A stretch of DNA of 64,000 nt. Origin: Paragonimus skrjabini miyazakii (Eukaryota; Platyhelminthes; Trematoda; Plagiorchiida; Troglotrematidae). The notes beneath the pieces were generated by a model that was not told the DNA's origin, ran no database searches, and saw only the letters and a list, made by a program, of their open reading frames with translations. Shown here one piece after another: positions 48,285 through 60,957 of the stretch; position 1 is the first letter of the stretch; each line of letters starts with the position of its first letter. The translations under genes were made by a program, and so were the position numbers. Location: NCBI GenBank assembly GCA_014338405.1, contig JTDE01001384.1, positions 34,212-98,211 on the forward strand, read 5' to 3'.

Positions 48285-48540
48285 TTGAACATCACACATA
48301 CTTCACTCGCATTAGAGCTCCTCAGTAGTGTATATCCTTGCCACGTCCAAAATAAGAACTCCGCCTGTGCTTTCACCATGTTGACTACTGCGCCATTAAT
48401 ATCACAGTAGACACGACCGAAATATCAAATCTGAACGGTCAACCACTTTCTTTCGTGTGTGATGCTCGGATTTCCCAATCGTCTTGATAGGAAAAAAAGT
48501 TATTGTTGTCAGTCGGACAAAACGGTGGCCGGAGTTAGTT
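48285..48540 (-). repeat. Decayed tRNA-related repeat, right, promoter and left parts
   Basis: Minus-strand copy with TTGAACATCACACATAC, GAGCTCCTCAGTAGTGTATA, a tRNA-like middle (ACCATGTTGACTACTGCGCCATTAA, reverse of the A box), ACACGACCGAAATATCA and AACCACTTTC. Part of the right section is deleted. Confidence 0.75.
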
Positions 48541-49884
48541 GCCTTTATTTAGACGGTCTGAACGAGATATATACATGACAAAGCTTACATTTGTCTATTA
48601 CTCAGTTCTCATTAGTAAATTATTGCATCAACACGCTTAATTGGTACACATATAAATATCACTAGCGTTATAGTGTTAGGCTGTTGAGCATGGTTGTCGG
48701 CGGCTTTTATAGTGGAACCACTTAAGAACATAATCAGGTTGACAAACGTTTTTGTTTCGAAGTATCCAATCGTTTACTCATTCATGCATGTAACTTGCGA
48801 AACGACGGAGATGTTCGTCGTCCGGCAAAATTGGCGCTCCCAACTGTATACGAGAATTACACTACTTAACATAGTTACTGCACTTCTAGGTTCTATGAGT
48901 ACATGTTCCCTTCTTCACAATTAGCTGAACACAAACCGTGAGAATTTTACACTTTCAGCAAGTGCACCGTAACAATGACCGATTCATTTCGATAAGCAGT
49001 TAGTGATTTACCGATACATTTTTATATACAGAAGTTTGTTTCAAGGCAATTATAAATTGTAGTAATTCAAACTTCAAACTTGTAGATAAAAATTGTTCCT
49101 CACGGGAGAAAGCAATATGTTTTATAACCTACTCACAAAACCGTTCGACTTTGATGTTTTCCTTGGATTGAGTTGATCGTTATACTGCTGTTGTTTTTAG
49201 GCAGTGTTGGCAATAGAAGCTTCAGAACAGTTAGTTGTCATTCTATCCTGAAGCTAATGGAAAAAATTACTAGAAAAAGTCTAGTAGTAGAATGGAAAGA
49301 CGTATACTTACAAGAACTGATAAAATTGAGTCTATGTGCATGGCGGAAGGAGAATACTGTGGATCAATATTGATCGATTACAATGTGTACGCTGAATCAA
49401 ACATCATCTGGAATTAACTACTTACCAGAATAACTTGGAATTCTTTTCTCAATCCTAACTCAGAGAATGAGTTAGAACCTATTGGGTTTATAATACAAAC
49501 TGGAAAAATTGAACAAACTAACAGCGAAGAGCAAAACTTAAAAGATAGAATATTGTGACTAAGATAAAAAACTTTTGGTTTTAGATTAGCGGTTGAAGTG
49601 CCGGGATTATAATGACACTGTTTGGGATTAAATTTTGTTTGTTGTCACTTGTACAGCACAAATTACTCTCCGATATACATCTTTTGAGGAAAGTGGCTAA
49701 TCAGCTTGAAATGTGTGGAACATTTACGAATATATGATGTGTTGGTTTGGCATCAACTCTTAGCTATTCATTAATTTGTAAATATTCGGACGTTTACTGA
49801 TAATCTCTAAAGGTATTGTACTAAGTGGTCATTGTGAACTCCAGCACACTATGGAATGTTTCGCAGGAGGTGTGCCCATTTAGC
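48541..49884. other. No gene recognised
   Basis: Chance ORFs only (76 and 66 codons). Confidence 0.45.
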
Positions 49885-50250
49885 CGTCTCATTCCCATAG
49901 ACTGAGCAGTCAGCTTCTTTCGAAAAGAAGCACTAGACTCAAGCTTCACTCCCATTAGAGCTCATTCAATAGTGCATATCCTTGCCACGACCAGGAATAG
50001 AACTCCGGCACGGCACGCTTTCATGAGGCAACCATGTTGACCACTGCGCCATTTACTTCACATTAGGCACGACCGAATTATCATATGTGAACACTAAATC
50101 ACTTTCGTTTGTGAGTAATGATCAGGGTGCCCGAGCTTTAATAAGAGCGCAACTCGAGTCTAGTGCTTCTTTTTGAAAGGGGCCGACTGGAGAGTCTATG
50201 GGACTTCGACATCTGCGATAAGTTGTGGGTGATGCTCAATCTATATGATA
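49885..50250. repeat. Fold-back pair of tRNA-related repeats
   Basis: A minus-strand copy (49,885-50,140: right part, B box as GGAATAGAACTCC, A box as CACTGCGCCATTT, start of left part) is joined at about 50,135 to a plus-strand right-half copy (AACTCGAGTCTAGTGCTTC ... GATAAGTTGTGGGTGATGCT). The two right halves form arms of about 85 bp around a centre of about 175 bp. Confidence 0.85.
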
Positions 50251-52609
50251 ACTTCGACAAATTTGTGCTTGGTATGTGGGTTATCGTTTCCATTCCGCTT
50301 GCTATTTTGCCACGAACATGACATGAACATACGGTAGTACTGTACTATATATGAGTTGATCATATTTGCGGATAAGTTACCTCCATTTCTGTTTTGAATT
50401 CAAATGGAAATTTAGCGCAATAGATTTTTCACACATAGCAGTGAATAGGACATCTAAAAAGCTGTAGAAGAACGTTTTGACACAATGGTGTGAATGCGTG
50501 TGGATATTATGAATATGTTTATGGGAGCACCTTTTACTATAAGCAGTTTGAAGCAAGTGGTTCCCATTATGGTATTCAGGGAGGAGCTCAAAAAATTAAA
50601 CTCACTTGACATTGTATGTTAGTAATTTGCATACGAGCACATATACCTTTGTATATAAATGGTTACATAACTATATATGGATAAATATGCGTAACTATAT
50701 AGATTATGTAACTGTTTACATATAAATGTTTAAGGAACATAAATGAAGAACAGTTATTGTATCTAAATAAGTGGTTTAAGAATTCCATTAGAAATTGGTT
50801 TAGAAAAGCTGTCTCTCACGGGAAGAGTAAGTATCTCTTAGACAGAGGTTTTCCTCTCGAGCATATAGTAATTTTAACCTCGTGGTGCCCAAAGAAGAAT
50901 GCTGTTTCGTTAGATTCGTCTTAATGAACATGTCTTTTAAGTATTAATGGGGGTCGTTCGTAGCGCACTAGTATTCCAGATACTTCAAGGATAACATGCT
51001 GTCAAGTTATTTTGAATCCCAGGTTACGGTACCGGTTGCACTGTCTTCAGAACTTACTATCTGTTTTAATTATACAACCAGAGCTGTTTTTGTTGTTTGG
51101 ATTTAAATAGGCCTGATGGGTCATTTGTCATTGCTGTTACGACCGTAAAGTTGATTTATTGGAAATTCACTTTCCTTTCGTGAAATAAGTTAGCCATCGA
51201 ACTGAATGTGAAAACCTGATCGACAGCGGTCCAGCAGTAAGTTAGGTGTTGTGGTTCAACCAACAAAGAACGAAAACAGATTTCAAAGACCATTTGGAAA
51301 TTGAAATCAAAAAGCATAGGTCAGTCAAAGTTAACCGGCACAACATTTCACGTACATCAAAGTTGCATAAGTTTGAAGGACGTAAACAAGGCAGACATTA
51401 ATAGATTTTACAAATATGCTCGTGCACGAATAAGCAATGCAGCAGATGTACAGATGAAACTGGCTCGTCAGGTTACAGATAATATACAGCATTGCTGTCT
51501 ACTTTTAGCAGTGCTCAAATTATAACGTCTGTTGCCGAAGCAAAAGAATATTGTGGTCAACAGAGGACGTAAACCGAACAAAAGAACTTTCTAATATAGT
51601 TACGGAGTTAGAAGCTTAAACGAGGCTTTATTAACCCAACAGCTAAAACTAGGGGTAATTCCAGGGCTTTACAGTAACTGTCTTGATCAGTCTCCGGCTG
51701 CTAACACACTATACGCAACATAAACTGAAAAATTCAATAAGTAATAGTCAAGATGTCACTCATAATGACACTTTATGAAACTAACAAGTATAACAAAAGC
51801 GGTCGGATGAAAAAGTGAACAGGTCTACTTGGCCTCATTTCGCAGGTCTGACTGGAATATTTATACAGCACAGCCAATAGTTGTTTATTTCTGCATTATC
51901 ATTTCTGTACTGGTTAAATATGCATTCAACCCGAGTTAATACATCAAGCTGTTACTATTTATTAACCGACTGATTGCATAAACTGTACTGAGTGCTGCTC
52001 AGCTTGTAATCTTTATTTCCAGAGTTCTCTGTGCGTGATCTTGGAATTCTAGCTTTGGAAATTAGACGGAACAGCGTACCTATGATAAATGGTTTAATGA
52101 TAGCGTGCCCCTACAAATAATATAGATCAGGAGTGATTCACGTGGTAGACATGCTGTTAGTTAAACAACTGAAGAGAAGGGAAAAGGGTTGGCTATAGTG
52201 ACTGGATATCAAAAGATGATGTTGTCAGAGTCCACCGAGGATACCCGGTTTAGGTGTTCAAATAATCTCATACTATTGCAAAATGTAGTCGTTCGATAGT
52301 GCTCTTAACTTGGCGAGATTATTCCAAAGATTAAGGGATTACAGACAATGTTGCGCGTGCAATTAATTTGTTGAAATCATGGTGACATATAAAAAAGACA
52401 CAAAATAAAGCATATTAATTGTGTAGAGAAACGGAACAATGCATTAATCTTCACTCAGGGTCACTTCAGTATGGTTATAAGCAAGAATCTGTTGACCCTC
52501 TAGCCTTGTTGACTATTCTCAAATTGCCAGGTGTGGACACTCAGGACGTTTGCCAGCAATTTTGGTGAGTAGTGCTTGTGTGCGTATGAACGTGTGATCA
52601 GTATGTCCC
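50251..52609. other. No supportable gene; AT-rich hairpin at 50,652-50,724
   Basis: A 74-codon ORF at 51,301-51,525 has a protein-like C-terminal half (INRFYKYARARISNAADVQM) but no recognisable domain. The hairpin is described under findings. Confidence 0.35.
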
Positions 52610-54080
52610 AATTACTAATGAAATAATGATGAAGTAACATATAAATCTATTAAGCCGTGTGGGTCGTCAACATCCGAAGTTTATGGCCTACCAAAGACGC
52701 ACAAGTCTAGGATGCTCATTGGGCCAGTTTTGGCAATGACAAACTCCCCTTACCATAAATTGGCACGCTGGCTAGTCGCTACTCTAACCCCATTAAGAAA
52801 TAAATTTTATATACATTCCATTAAGGATTCTTTTGAATTCGTCGGTGACGGACGAAACCAATCTTGCTAACGAAATGGTGTTCTCTGTGGACGTTCAGTC
52901 ACTGTTCACAAATGTTCCGCTGCACGAAACGATTGATTATATTTGTGAACTCATTGAAATGAGTAACATTTCGTTGCCACTTCCGACCGACATATTAAAG
53001 GAAACTTTGCTGTTCTGTATTGAGAATATCAGTTTTCGTCTTCTCGAGCAGTCCTACCGACAAATAGACTCAGTAACCATGGGACATCTGTTAGGCTGCA
53101 GCTCAGCAGAGTTTTTCATGGAAAAAATTGAGCAACGGAGATGAAGGAGCTTGTCATATGACAAGGGTTTCGTCGACGACATTCATATTCAGTCGATCTA
53201 GACAGGCGATTAATAACCTTGTACAGCGTTTAAATATTTGTCATCCTAACCTGAATGATACTTGTTAATTTGAGACCAACATCTAACGGCCATTTTTAGA
53301 TACACTCATAAGTCGTCGAGAAGATGGCTTGGTTAGAACTGTCCACAGGAAATCCACGTGGTCCGGCCAATACTAAAATTTCATCAGCTTCACGCCTATC
53401 CAATATAAACGAACACCACTTAGTACACTGTTTACATGACCGACGAGAATATGTACGCTCGACAGTTTTGCGAAAGAACTGGACATGATCACTTCTGTCC
53501 TACAATCAAATGGTTACCCCAGAAGGTTTATAGGCAGGCACAGAAGACAAAAAGTACCATCCGAAGAGATGGTCACTGTAGCGGAAAAGTAGGTCTACAC
53601 AGAACTGCTTTTTAAGGGTGATTACATCGTGCATCAAGTAACACAACGGTTGAGGAATTCAGTTAAGCGTACGTTCGATGCAGCAGTACTCCATGAAATC
53701 TCTCGTACTCAGAAGTTACCGTTACCTTCAATCAAAGGATATCAGCCTATCGGTGCCACGTTACATTGGTTACCAGTTTATATATAATAGCAGAGAAAGT
53801 TGCATAGGCAGAACCGAGTGATGCTTGAGCACCAGAATGAATGCGTGCAGAAGTTTTTGCTACCAGAGAATTGAAATTTTACTGAAACGTGTGAACAGCT
53901 AGTTCCCTCAGTCGGTAGACACGTCCTAACCACCGGCCACGTCATCAATTCATCTTGTGCATTCAGGATTCTGTTATGTCACTCTAACCCAGAATTCTTG
54001 CGGTTTGCTTAAACAGTCGCAATCAACCGGCTCAAGTAACCTCTTTGTGTTCAGAAACAACCGTTTGTGAACATGACCCT
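52610..54080 (+). pseudogene. Penelope-like element of a second family, near full RT + GIY-YIG, copy 3
   Basis: Starts with the finger region STSEVYGLPKTHKSRMLIGP and MTNSPYHKLARWLVATLTPL. After a frameshift near 52,830 it gives motif A (FSVDVQSLFTNVPLHETIDY) and YRQIDSVTMGHLLGC; the catalytic box reads FVDD (KGFVDDIHIQ, 53,165-53,200), a conservative Y-to-F change. It continues with TLISRREDGLVRTVHRKSTW, ELDMITSVLQSNGYPRRFIG and LLFKGDYIVHQVTQRLRNSV, then a decayed GIY-YIG part (VPSVGRHVLTTGHVINSS) and the tail LCVQKQPFVNMTLP. The RT thumb/linker sequence differs from the 24.8/57.4-kb family. More N-terminal RT survives here than in the other copies. Confidence 0.88.
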
Positions 54081-56039
54081 TCCCTGAACTTAATAACCTA
54101 TCCTAACCCGCTTATTGATAGTCCACCCACTTAGTCGTTTTCCATAAAAAGACAATCCATATTATTGTAAATTTGGTACTGAAGAGTCAATACGAAATGG
54201 TTGCACCTACAAACTTTTGTGCTCTAATTGTTTTGTTTATACTTTTCAATTGAACCAATTATTTCAAAGTAATTTTTTCCATGGTTTTCACTGGCCGGGC
54301 AGTAAAAATGTCAATTTGTTGAAGATGGAATTTATTCTGTTTGGTAATTACCAGTCAACCAATTGAAGAAAACGGAACAAACTTAAAGTGCGTAACTGTA
54401 GACCAGGTAACCTCGTCAAGATTGATGCCGGATCAATAGTGTCAGCAGTTACCGTTATTATGAGCCTGGTTAATACGGCATGTCCTAGGGAAATGATAAG
54501 ACTCGTACATGGTTGAACCATACTTTCTAATCGTTATTGATCGTACGCATATAACGAGTTGAATATCGGACGAACTGATAGAGCAGGGGAAATCAGTCTT
54601 AGAAACAAATAAACTGGTGAATAAAATTTTTAGAATTCAGTTGGTGTAAAGTTAAGTAGGAAAATGTAACAGATACCTAAGCACAGTGGGACCATGTGTG
54701 CTTTATCTGCGTAAAGGTACCGATAAATTTGATATGTACTCGAGTACTTAATTTATTTCAAGCTAATTTGTTGTTTTAAAAAATGGTCGCTATGTTCGTG
54801 CTTTGACAAACAAGTGCCAGGTGATTCTTCTTCTGATGGGCTACAGAAGTAAACTATTTTGGTTTATGCTGACGGATTTGTAATGCTGTTGATATTCCAA
54901 AATCTACGCTTGTAATCATCGCCGGGAAGAATGCACATTGTTAAGTCAAGACCAGTCAATGATTTGCTTTGTACATCTCGAATAAAGGATTCCCACCAAT
55001 CAAAGTCATTGCGTGTGCTCAGGAAACACAAATAACATCATAATTCGCAGTAACTGGGAAAAAGATTTGGTTGCGCGATTTACGGGTCAAAAGATTATAA
55101 ACGAATTAACACAAGGTTAATGTTACCAACATCAAAGTTGTTCAACAAGTTCTGAATGACTGGTCCTAAATTCCATCACAATTCCGTCTAAGTAAAGCAG
55201 TGAAGAAGAATTGTACACTTTTGTATGATAGTGCAACACCCTATCTGTGGACCTTCTCAATAGGTTGTATAGAGATGACGACAAATGTGTGAATATAGTA
55301 TAACAGTTACCTCTACTGAGTTCGTTGGTAAATTGCCTACATTCTTTCAAATTGCTTCACAAATATAGCCAAAAAAATATATTCAGCAGAAGACCAAAAA
55401 GTGTATTAGTATATTAAAGATTGTAAGTTTATTTACTTCAATGTTCGCGATAAACTACAGATAAGCTTATGGCCACTGAGAATTAGGGAAACAATGTTAT
55501 CAGGTAGATGGCTGGTTAAACTGATTATTCCATTCACTAGAACAACGCTGCTCAAACATTTTGTTCTGTGGTACAGCTGACGAAAAACAGGCCATAAACA
55601 AACACTAATCTAACTTACAAAACATAGATTATACAGAAAAGTGTCACAAAAAAACATTTTCTCTCAGTTAACCTTAAGCAAACTGGAAAGTGAATATACA
55701 TTTATTGATTGAGCTCACTTTCACAACAAATTGAGGCAAGTTGCTATGCTTTTGTGAACAGCTAGGTTTGGATTTAGTCATCCATCAGTTACAGTTGTTC
55801 TTGTTTGCCGATTTCACGCCAATGCTAACCAAAAACTTTAATTCGTAACCAACACAAAGTTGACTGGTTTTCCCCTCAACTTCATATTTTTGCTGCTCAT
55901 TGTAATATTTAATTTTGTCAAATGTAGTGTAAGAGATAATGTTTCATGAACACATCATCTTTAATGTAAACAGAATTTTCATACTGAAAGGCAACGGTGG
56001 ATTCGATCAACAGAAATTGACCATACCCATTAAATACTT
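54081..56039. other. No gene recognised
   Basis: Probably begins with the 3' tail of the Penelope element; then AT-rich DNA with no ORF above 72 codons. Confidence 0.4.
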
Positions 56040-56260
56040 ATAGACTTTTTGGTCAACCGCTTTCGACAAATTGCATCAGACTCTATTTTTACTCTGGTGC
56101 GAGCTCATTAGTAGTACATATATATTTGCTACGCTGTTCTGAGGTAACTGCATTGAAAACTACGCCATTGGCCTCACCTTAAACACGATTATATGCAAAT
56201 ATTCAGCCAAATTCACCTTGATAAGAGACACCATAATTGTCCATTAAACTCCAGCAGATG
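56040..56260 (-). repeat. Very decayed tRNA-related repeat
   Basis: Minus-strand order is kept: TCAACCGCTTTCGACAAATT, GAGCTCATTAGTAGTACATA, TAACTGCATTGAAAACTACG (A-box region), then GAGACACCATAATTGTCC (left part). Similarity is low. Confidence 0.45.
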
Positions 56261-57440
56261 AACGCTATATCAAACACGCAGTGAACCAGCTTAATAAGGG
56301 GTTGTTAATGCACGCATAATTTGTTACTGAGAACATATAGCAGCTAAGTATAAATACTGGTCACTTGGCGGTGCAACCGAAGTATTTTGCAATATGCAGC
56401 TATAACGTGTCACACGGATTGCGAAACACTGTTCCAATTGAATATGGTGTGTCATCGTGTGTATTTTCACCAATGTTCATCGTCACTGGACACTCTCAAA
56501 TGAAAATACGCATAAGGACTATATCCGGAAAATGATTTTTATTGTAAATTCGTAAAAGTCCGATGCTAAGAGCCACTTGTTGTTCAAATTGAACTCACCC
56601 AAAGATGTTGGCAATAATGGGTCATTTGTCAGTTAACTACACCTGTCTGAAGAAAAACCAATATATAAACCGCGTACATGGTAACATGCCAGCAGATCAT
56701 TTCCCACTGACTAAGCATTAGCGATCAATGAGTCGTTTTCTTACGCTTGAGGACCAGATGAACAGGCAGTGTTTATGAATAATTTGACTTTCAAGTTATT
56801 TTCAAGTGCTAAACCTCGTAATTGATTTTGGCGCGGTTGATTTGCTCAGAAGTCTGTGGGACTGACAAAAGTATGAGAGCTAATCGGCGACTCAGTCCTC
56901 TCGGTAATTTTCCAAATGCAACTTTGCAAGTCAACTTATGTAACTACAGATGATTTCTGTTCAGCTTGCTTTCGATCGCTGTCGGTGTGTAAGTGAAGCT
57001 AATTCTCTGTACAGGTACACTGCATCATGTTTTAAATGTCTTTGTTGATATACTGCACGCCACTGCTTTTTTCCTATATCCGTACTTCCGAAAATGTTCC
57101 TTCTCACCTCATTAGTTGTTCCACAAATTTCATCCATAGACTGGCACGGAGAGGGGAACAAATGAACAATTAATACCTTGGTATATTTTGCAAATTAGTA
57201 ATCCTGTGAACTTTCAAAGTTATCAGTTTACATGGGTCATGGAGACTTGGCCTGGGAAAACACAGCTGATATGTATTGTTTGAAAAAACTTAGTACGATC
57301 GATTAGGATTAGGGATAAGTCTTATCAGGCAAGTTTATTCAAAAGGAGATCCAGAAATTGTTTTCAATATGTGTTGTAGTTGTTGATTTGTTACATGAAC
57401 GTAAATCGTAAATTATGCCCCATTCTTTTGTCCATTATTA
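56261..57440. other. No gene recognised
   Basis: Chance ORFs only. Confidence 0.45.
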
Positions 57441-58770
57441 TTGTTGCTGTATTATATTATCGAAGATTTACAGAAGTGTTTGACTGCTTTTAACAAGGCG
57501 CATAGGAACTTCGTGTTCACTTTAGAACAAGAAACTGATGACCGTATGCTATTTTTAAACGTAGCACTAACACGCAGATCAGATGGATCGTTAAAGCAAA
57601 GTGTATATAGAAAGAAAACCTGCAGTGGGCAATATCTACACCTCCACAGCTATGTACCGATTGGTCTGAAACGAGGTCTTGTGCGCTGCTTGGAGAATAG
57701 AGCCAAAAAATTTGTACGTACGATAGTATAGAAATGGAGTATAGCATGCTACATTATATCCTTGCTGGTAATGCCCATCCTGAGAACTTTATCACCAGCA
57801 ACATGCAGGGGAGACCTACGCAGGCCCCAATATACACAGCTGACAAGAAAAAGATCTATATAACTTTGCCGTTCAAAGGGGACGCGGTAGCCGAGTTGAT
57901 AACGCGCCAACTGACTGACGCGATCCGTAGTACCTATTATGCTGCAAGTCCCATCGTATCGTTCCACTCAAAACGGACGGTGTCACTTAATCTGAAAGAT
58001 AATAGCCCTAGCAATGTTGCCTCATTTTTGATCTATTCATTTGCCTGTTCCTGTGGTTCAGCATATATTGGTCGCACCACTAGGCGTTTATCGGAAAGAA
58101 TTCGTGAACACTGCCCGGCGTGGCTTCGCTCCGGAATAACAAACAACTCATCCATTCCTGCCCACCTGGTTGACTGTAACCGACACAAACACGGATAAGG
58201 CGTTTCGCATCGTTTACCGCGCCCCGACCGCCGTTGCACGAATGATCAAGTGGCGCATCTTGTCTATAGCCGAGGCGGTCGCAATCCGATTACATCAGCC
58301 GGATTTGTGTGTTCAAAAACAGTTCGTTCACACCCTGGGATTACCTTGGCCAAACACCGGCAGTCGACCCACGCGACAACTTGATCCCGTTCCCCCCCAC
58401 CAAATTCACCCCAATTAACACTGATTTCCTAAAAAATGTCTCCCTCCCTTGTTATTATAACCACAACGAAGTCGTGTTTGTATTTTGCTCAATCGCTTTA
58501 TCCTCGTACTATTTTTGATCAACAACTTCCCTTACTATTACTTGATTTGATATATAATTGTACCGGCCAAAGATGAGAATTTATCGAAAACATTTCTGTT
58601 CGCCAAAACCAAAATTGTTTTACATTATTTCTACGGGGATTTTTAGTTATACTATCAATCAACACACGTTTGAGCGTCTGATGAAGTAACGCTCCAGATG
58701 AATGCTAAGCAGTAAACGAAACGCCTAGGTCAACAAGATGTGGGTTAACTGACGAATTATCTATGAAGAC
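57441..58770 (+). pseudogene. Penelope-like element, 5'-truncated, copy 4 (same family as copy 1)
   Basis: Begins inside the RT palm just after the YVDD box (EDLQKCLTAFNKAHRNFVFT, ETDDRMLFLNVALTRRSDGS), stops at 57,731, then continues at 57,734 as the linker and GIY-YIG region: KKKIYITLPFKGDAVAELIT, YYAASPIVSFHSKRTVSLNL, FLIYSFACSCGSAYIGRTTR, ERIREHCPAWLRSGI, ending with a frameshift near 58,190 into AFRIVYRAPTAVARMIKWRI and DLCVQKQFVHTLGLPWP. The nuclease module is nearly intact. A long 3' region (to about 58,770) aligns with copy 1 and then carries a hammerhead-like box (CTGATGA...GAAAC, 58,678-58,722). It cannot encode RT. Confidence 0.93.
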
Positions 58771-60757
58771 ACCCCGGTGTTGCAAGTAAACTTAGAAAAA
58801 CTCATTAGAAAAGAATGTATACAAGCTTCATGTTGACTTTGGAAGTAAGAAATCCCGGTTATTCTCACTGGCTGATCACTAGTCTCTGCTCTGTTTTACT
58901 TATTGTCATCCCTGTGTCGTTAATTGACCAAGTGATTTTGCTGTGGTATAGATTTCGCAATTGCTTGGGCACCTTGACAAGTCCACAGTGTATAGTGACA
59001 TGCTGATCAATGCATGAGGCTGATGCGAGCCACATATGTGCTGTTTTATGTAAATGAGCATCATCTCTGGCGTAATCATCGTGAAGGACAACCCAGCGCA
59101 AACGGAATATGCAGTAACTCTAAGGAAACGAAAATATGAGATTTCGATATTCCAAAATTGACACAAAAACGTCACTGCAAGGGTTTGACGAGAGCAGTTG
59201 GAAGACAAACAGTGGTGAATACTAGTGCAAAATGATCAACGGCAAGAATTTCCATCTCAACTTCTGAAATGCTAGGAGTATTTGAACAAAGAAGTGAACA
59301 TTAAACAATACGAGTCGAATAACGCCCACGCCAGAAGAGGGTCGCCAGGAATCTTACAAAGCGCAAGACTTTGTTTTAGCAGAGGTGTTGATAAACAGAA
59401 TGTTATAGTAGGTGGAGTAAACTTGCTTCTGGAAGTATAATACTACGTGCACAAATCTTGAACAGTTATGTGATGCATACGAGATAACTGATGTTTGACG
59501 TCGAAGGTGCAACTTTTTTCATATCAATATGTCACAATAGACTTTGTACAATCCTGCTGCTATCAGCTTTATAAAGCAGTACGTCGTTCAGGAGACTGAA
59601 CAATCAGGAGTTTTAAAAACGTTGTCGAGGTGACCACATTTAGCGGATGTGCGTCCCCTTGATGCACCATTTCTTGACACCCTTCAGTGGACATCTTACA
59701 CACGTTGACAAGGTCGTTGAATTTGGGTTTATTGTTTCTATCCTGCTGCCGTTAATAATGCAATTTTCTAAACCATTTTTCAATCCAGCTGCAGTTCAGT
59801 CCTTATGTATGTGTGGGTTTATAGATGGAAACTGGAGTATCAGCTGTTCGTTAAACAATTTTCTGCAACTTTTAGACAAGATACTCTGGGTTGCCTTATG
59901 GTAAAAATCATTTTCGAAACCTTACCATTTTGTATCATAGAATAGTACAATGATGCATTTACCATTCGAACGACTACCAGTTCTATCTGGAGATTACTGA
60001 ACCGAACACCGCATTGTCGCAAACGCATCAAGATTTAGAGCCGTCAGAAAAAGTATATGCACTGTCGCCTGTCAGGACTACCCATAAAGTGGTTGAGAAT
60101 ATTCAAGCTTAAGCTAGAGTACGGTTATTGTCTTGTCAATATCAACTGACTCAGGCGTTTGAATGATCTTAAACATAAAATGTGCTCAAAGGATTCTTAT
60201 CTCAGGACTGACTGTTAATCAAGAAGAAGGAATTCACTACTCACCTACATGAGATAGTAAAATGACATTGATGATATGTCTCTGTTTAAATGAAATGTGG
60301 GACAAGTTGGGCACATATCCTATGAGTTCATTTCGTTTGGCCTATGACCAACGTGGACGAGACAAGAAAGTAATTTTAAACGGTTTGCTAGTATGTAATA
60401 CTCGAGATTTGCTACTCTAGAAAATGTTCATAAGTGGTCCGTTTGTGAAAAGTGCCACTTTCGGCTAGGTTTTCGACAGCTTTGCAAAAGCTTACAGGCT
60501 CATGAGTGGGATTCTGTCAGCTGAGATATGACTTCGAGCTGGAAGCTCCAGAACGACCAGCGTAAACTGCTCGAGATAATTTGCCGGCACATGTTATGGG
60601 TTCCATATGATACAACGTGGGGTGCATGAGCAATTCGGCGCAAGTAGGGAAATTCTCCCTCGAAAATGCATGGTATAATTGTTGGTATCTGAAACTCACA
60701 GGAAGCATTACTTTCTCACAGTTAGATCTCTTCTACATTTGTGAGTTTTTATGGCAG
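58771..60757. other. No supportable gene
   Basis: Chance ORFs up to 100 codons, overlapping on opposite strands at 58,815-59,208; no motif seen. Confidence 0.45.
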
Positions 60758-60957
60758 GTTGCTTACTGCTCACTCAAGGGATGCGTGCAACAACTGCTAG
60801 CCTATCATTCACTGTTGCAGAAAGCTACTCATGTAATCAAATCCCTTGAACCTACCACTGGGAAGGTTGAAGAAAGCAACATTCGCAGAAATCTTGACAA
60901 TGCAGATGAAAGTTTATTTTGCCGAGAGATTTTCGCGGAGAAGCTTCTTACAGTTTT
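60758..60957 (+). CDS. Hypothetical internal exon
   Basis: The downstream part of a 123-codon ORF after a plausible acceptor (GAGTTTTTATGGCAG|) has a strongly protein-like, helical composition: CVQQLLAYHSLLQKATHVIK, KVEESNIRRNLDNADESLFC, REIFAEKLLTVL. A donor-like TTTTG|GTACAT follows at about 60,957. A second exon-like piece at about 61,222-61,301 (SEQNVFHLCDLASLARKGIW, between CCTTCAG and GAG|GTACGC) does not match it in phase, so another exon would be needed between. No family is recognised. Confidence 0.25.
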
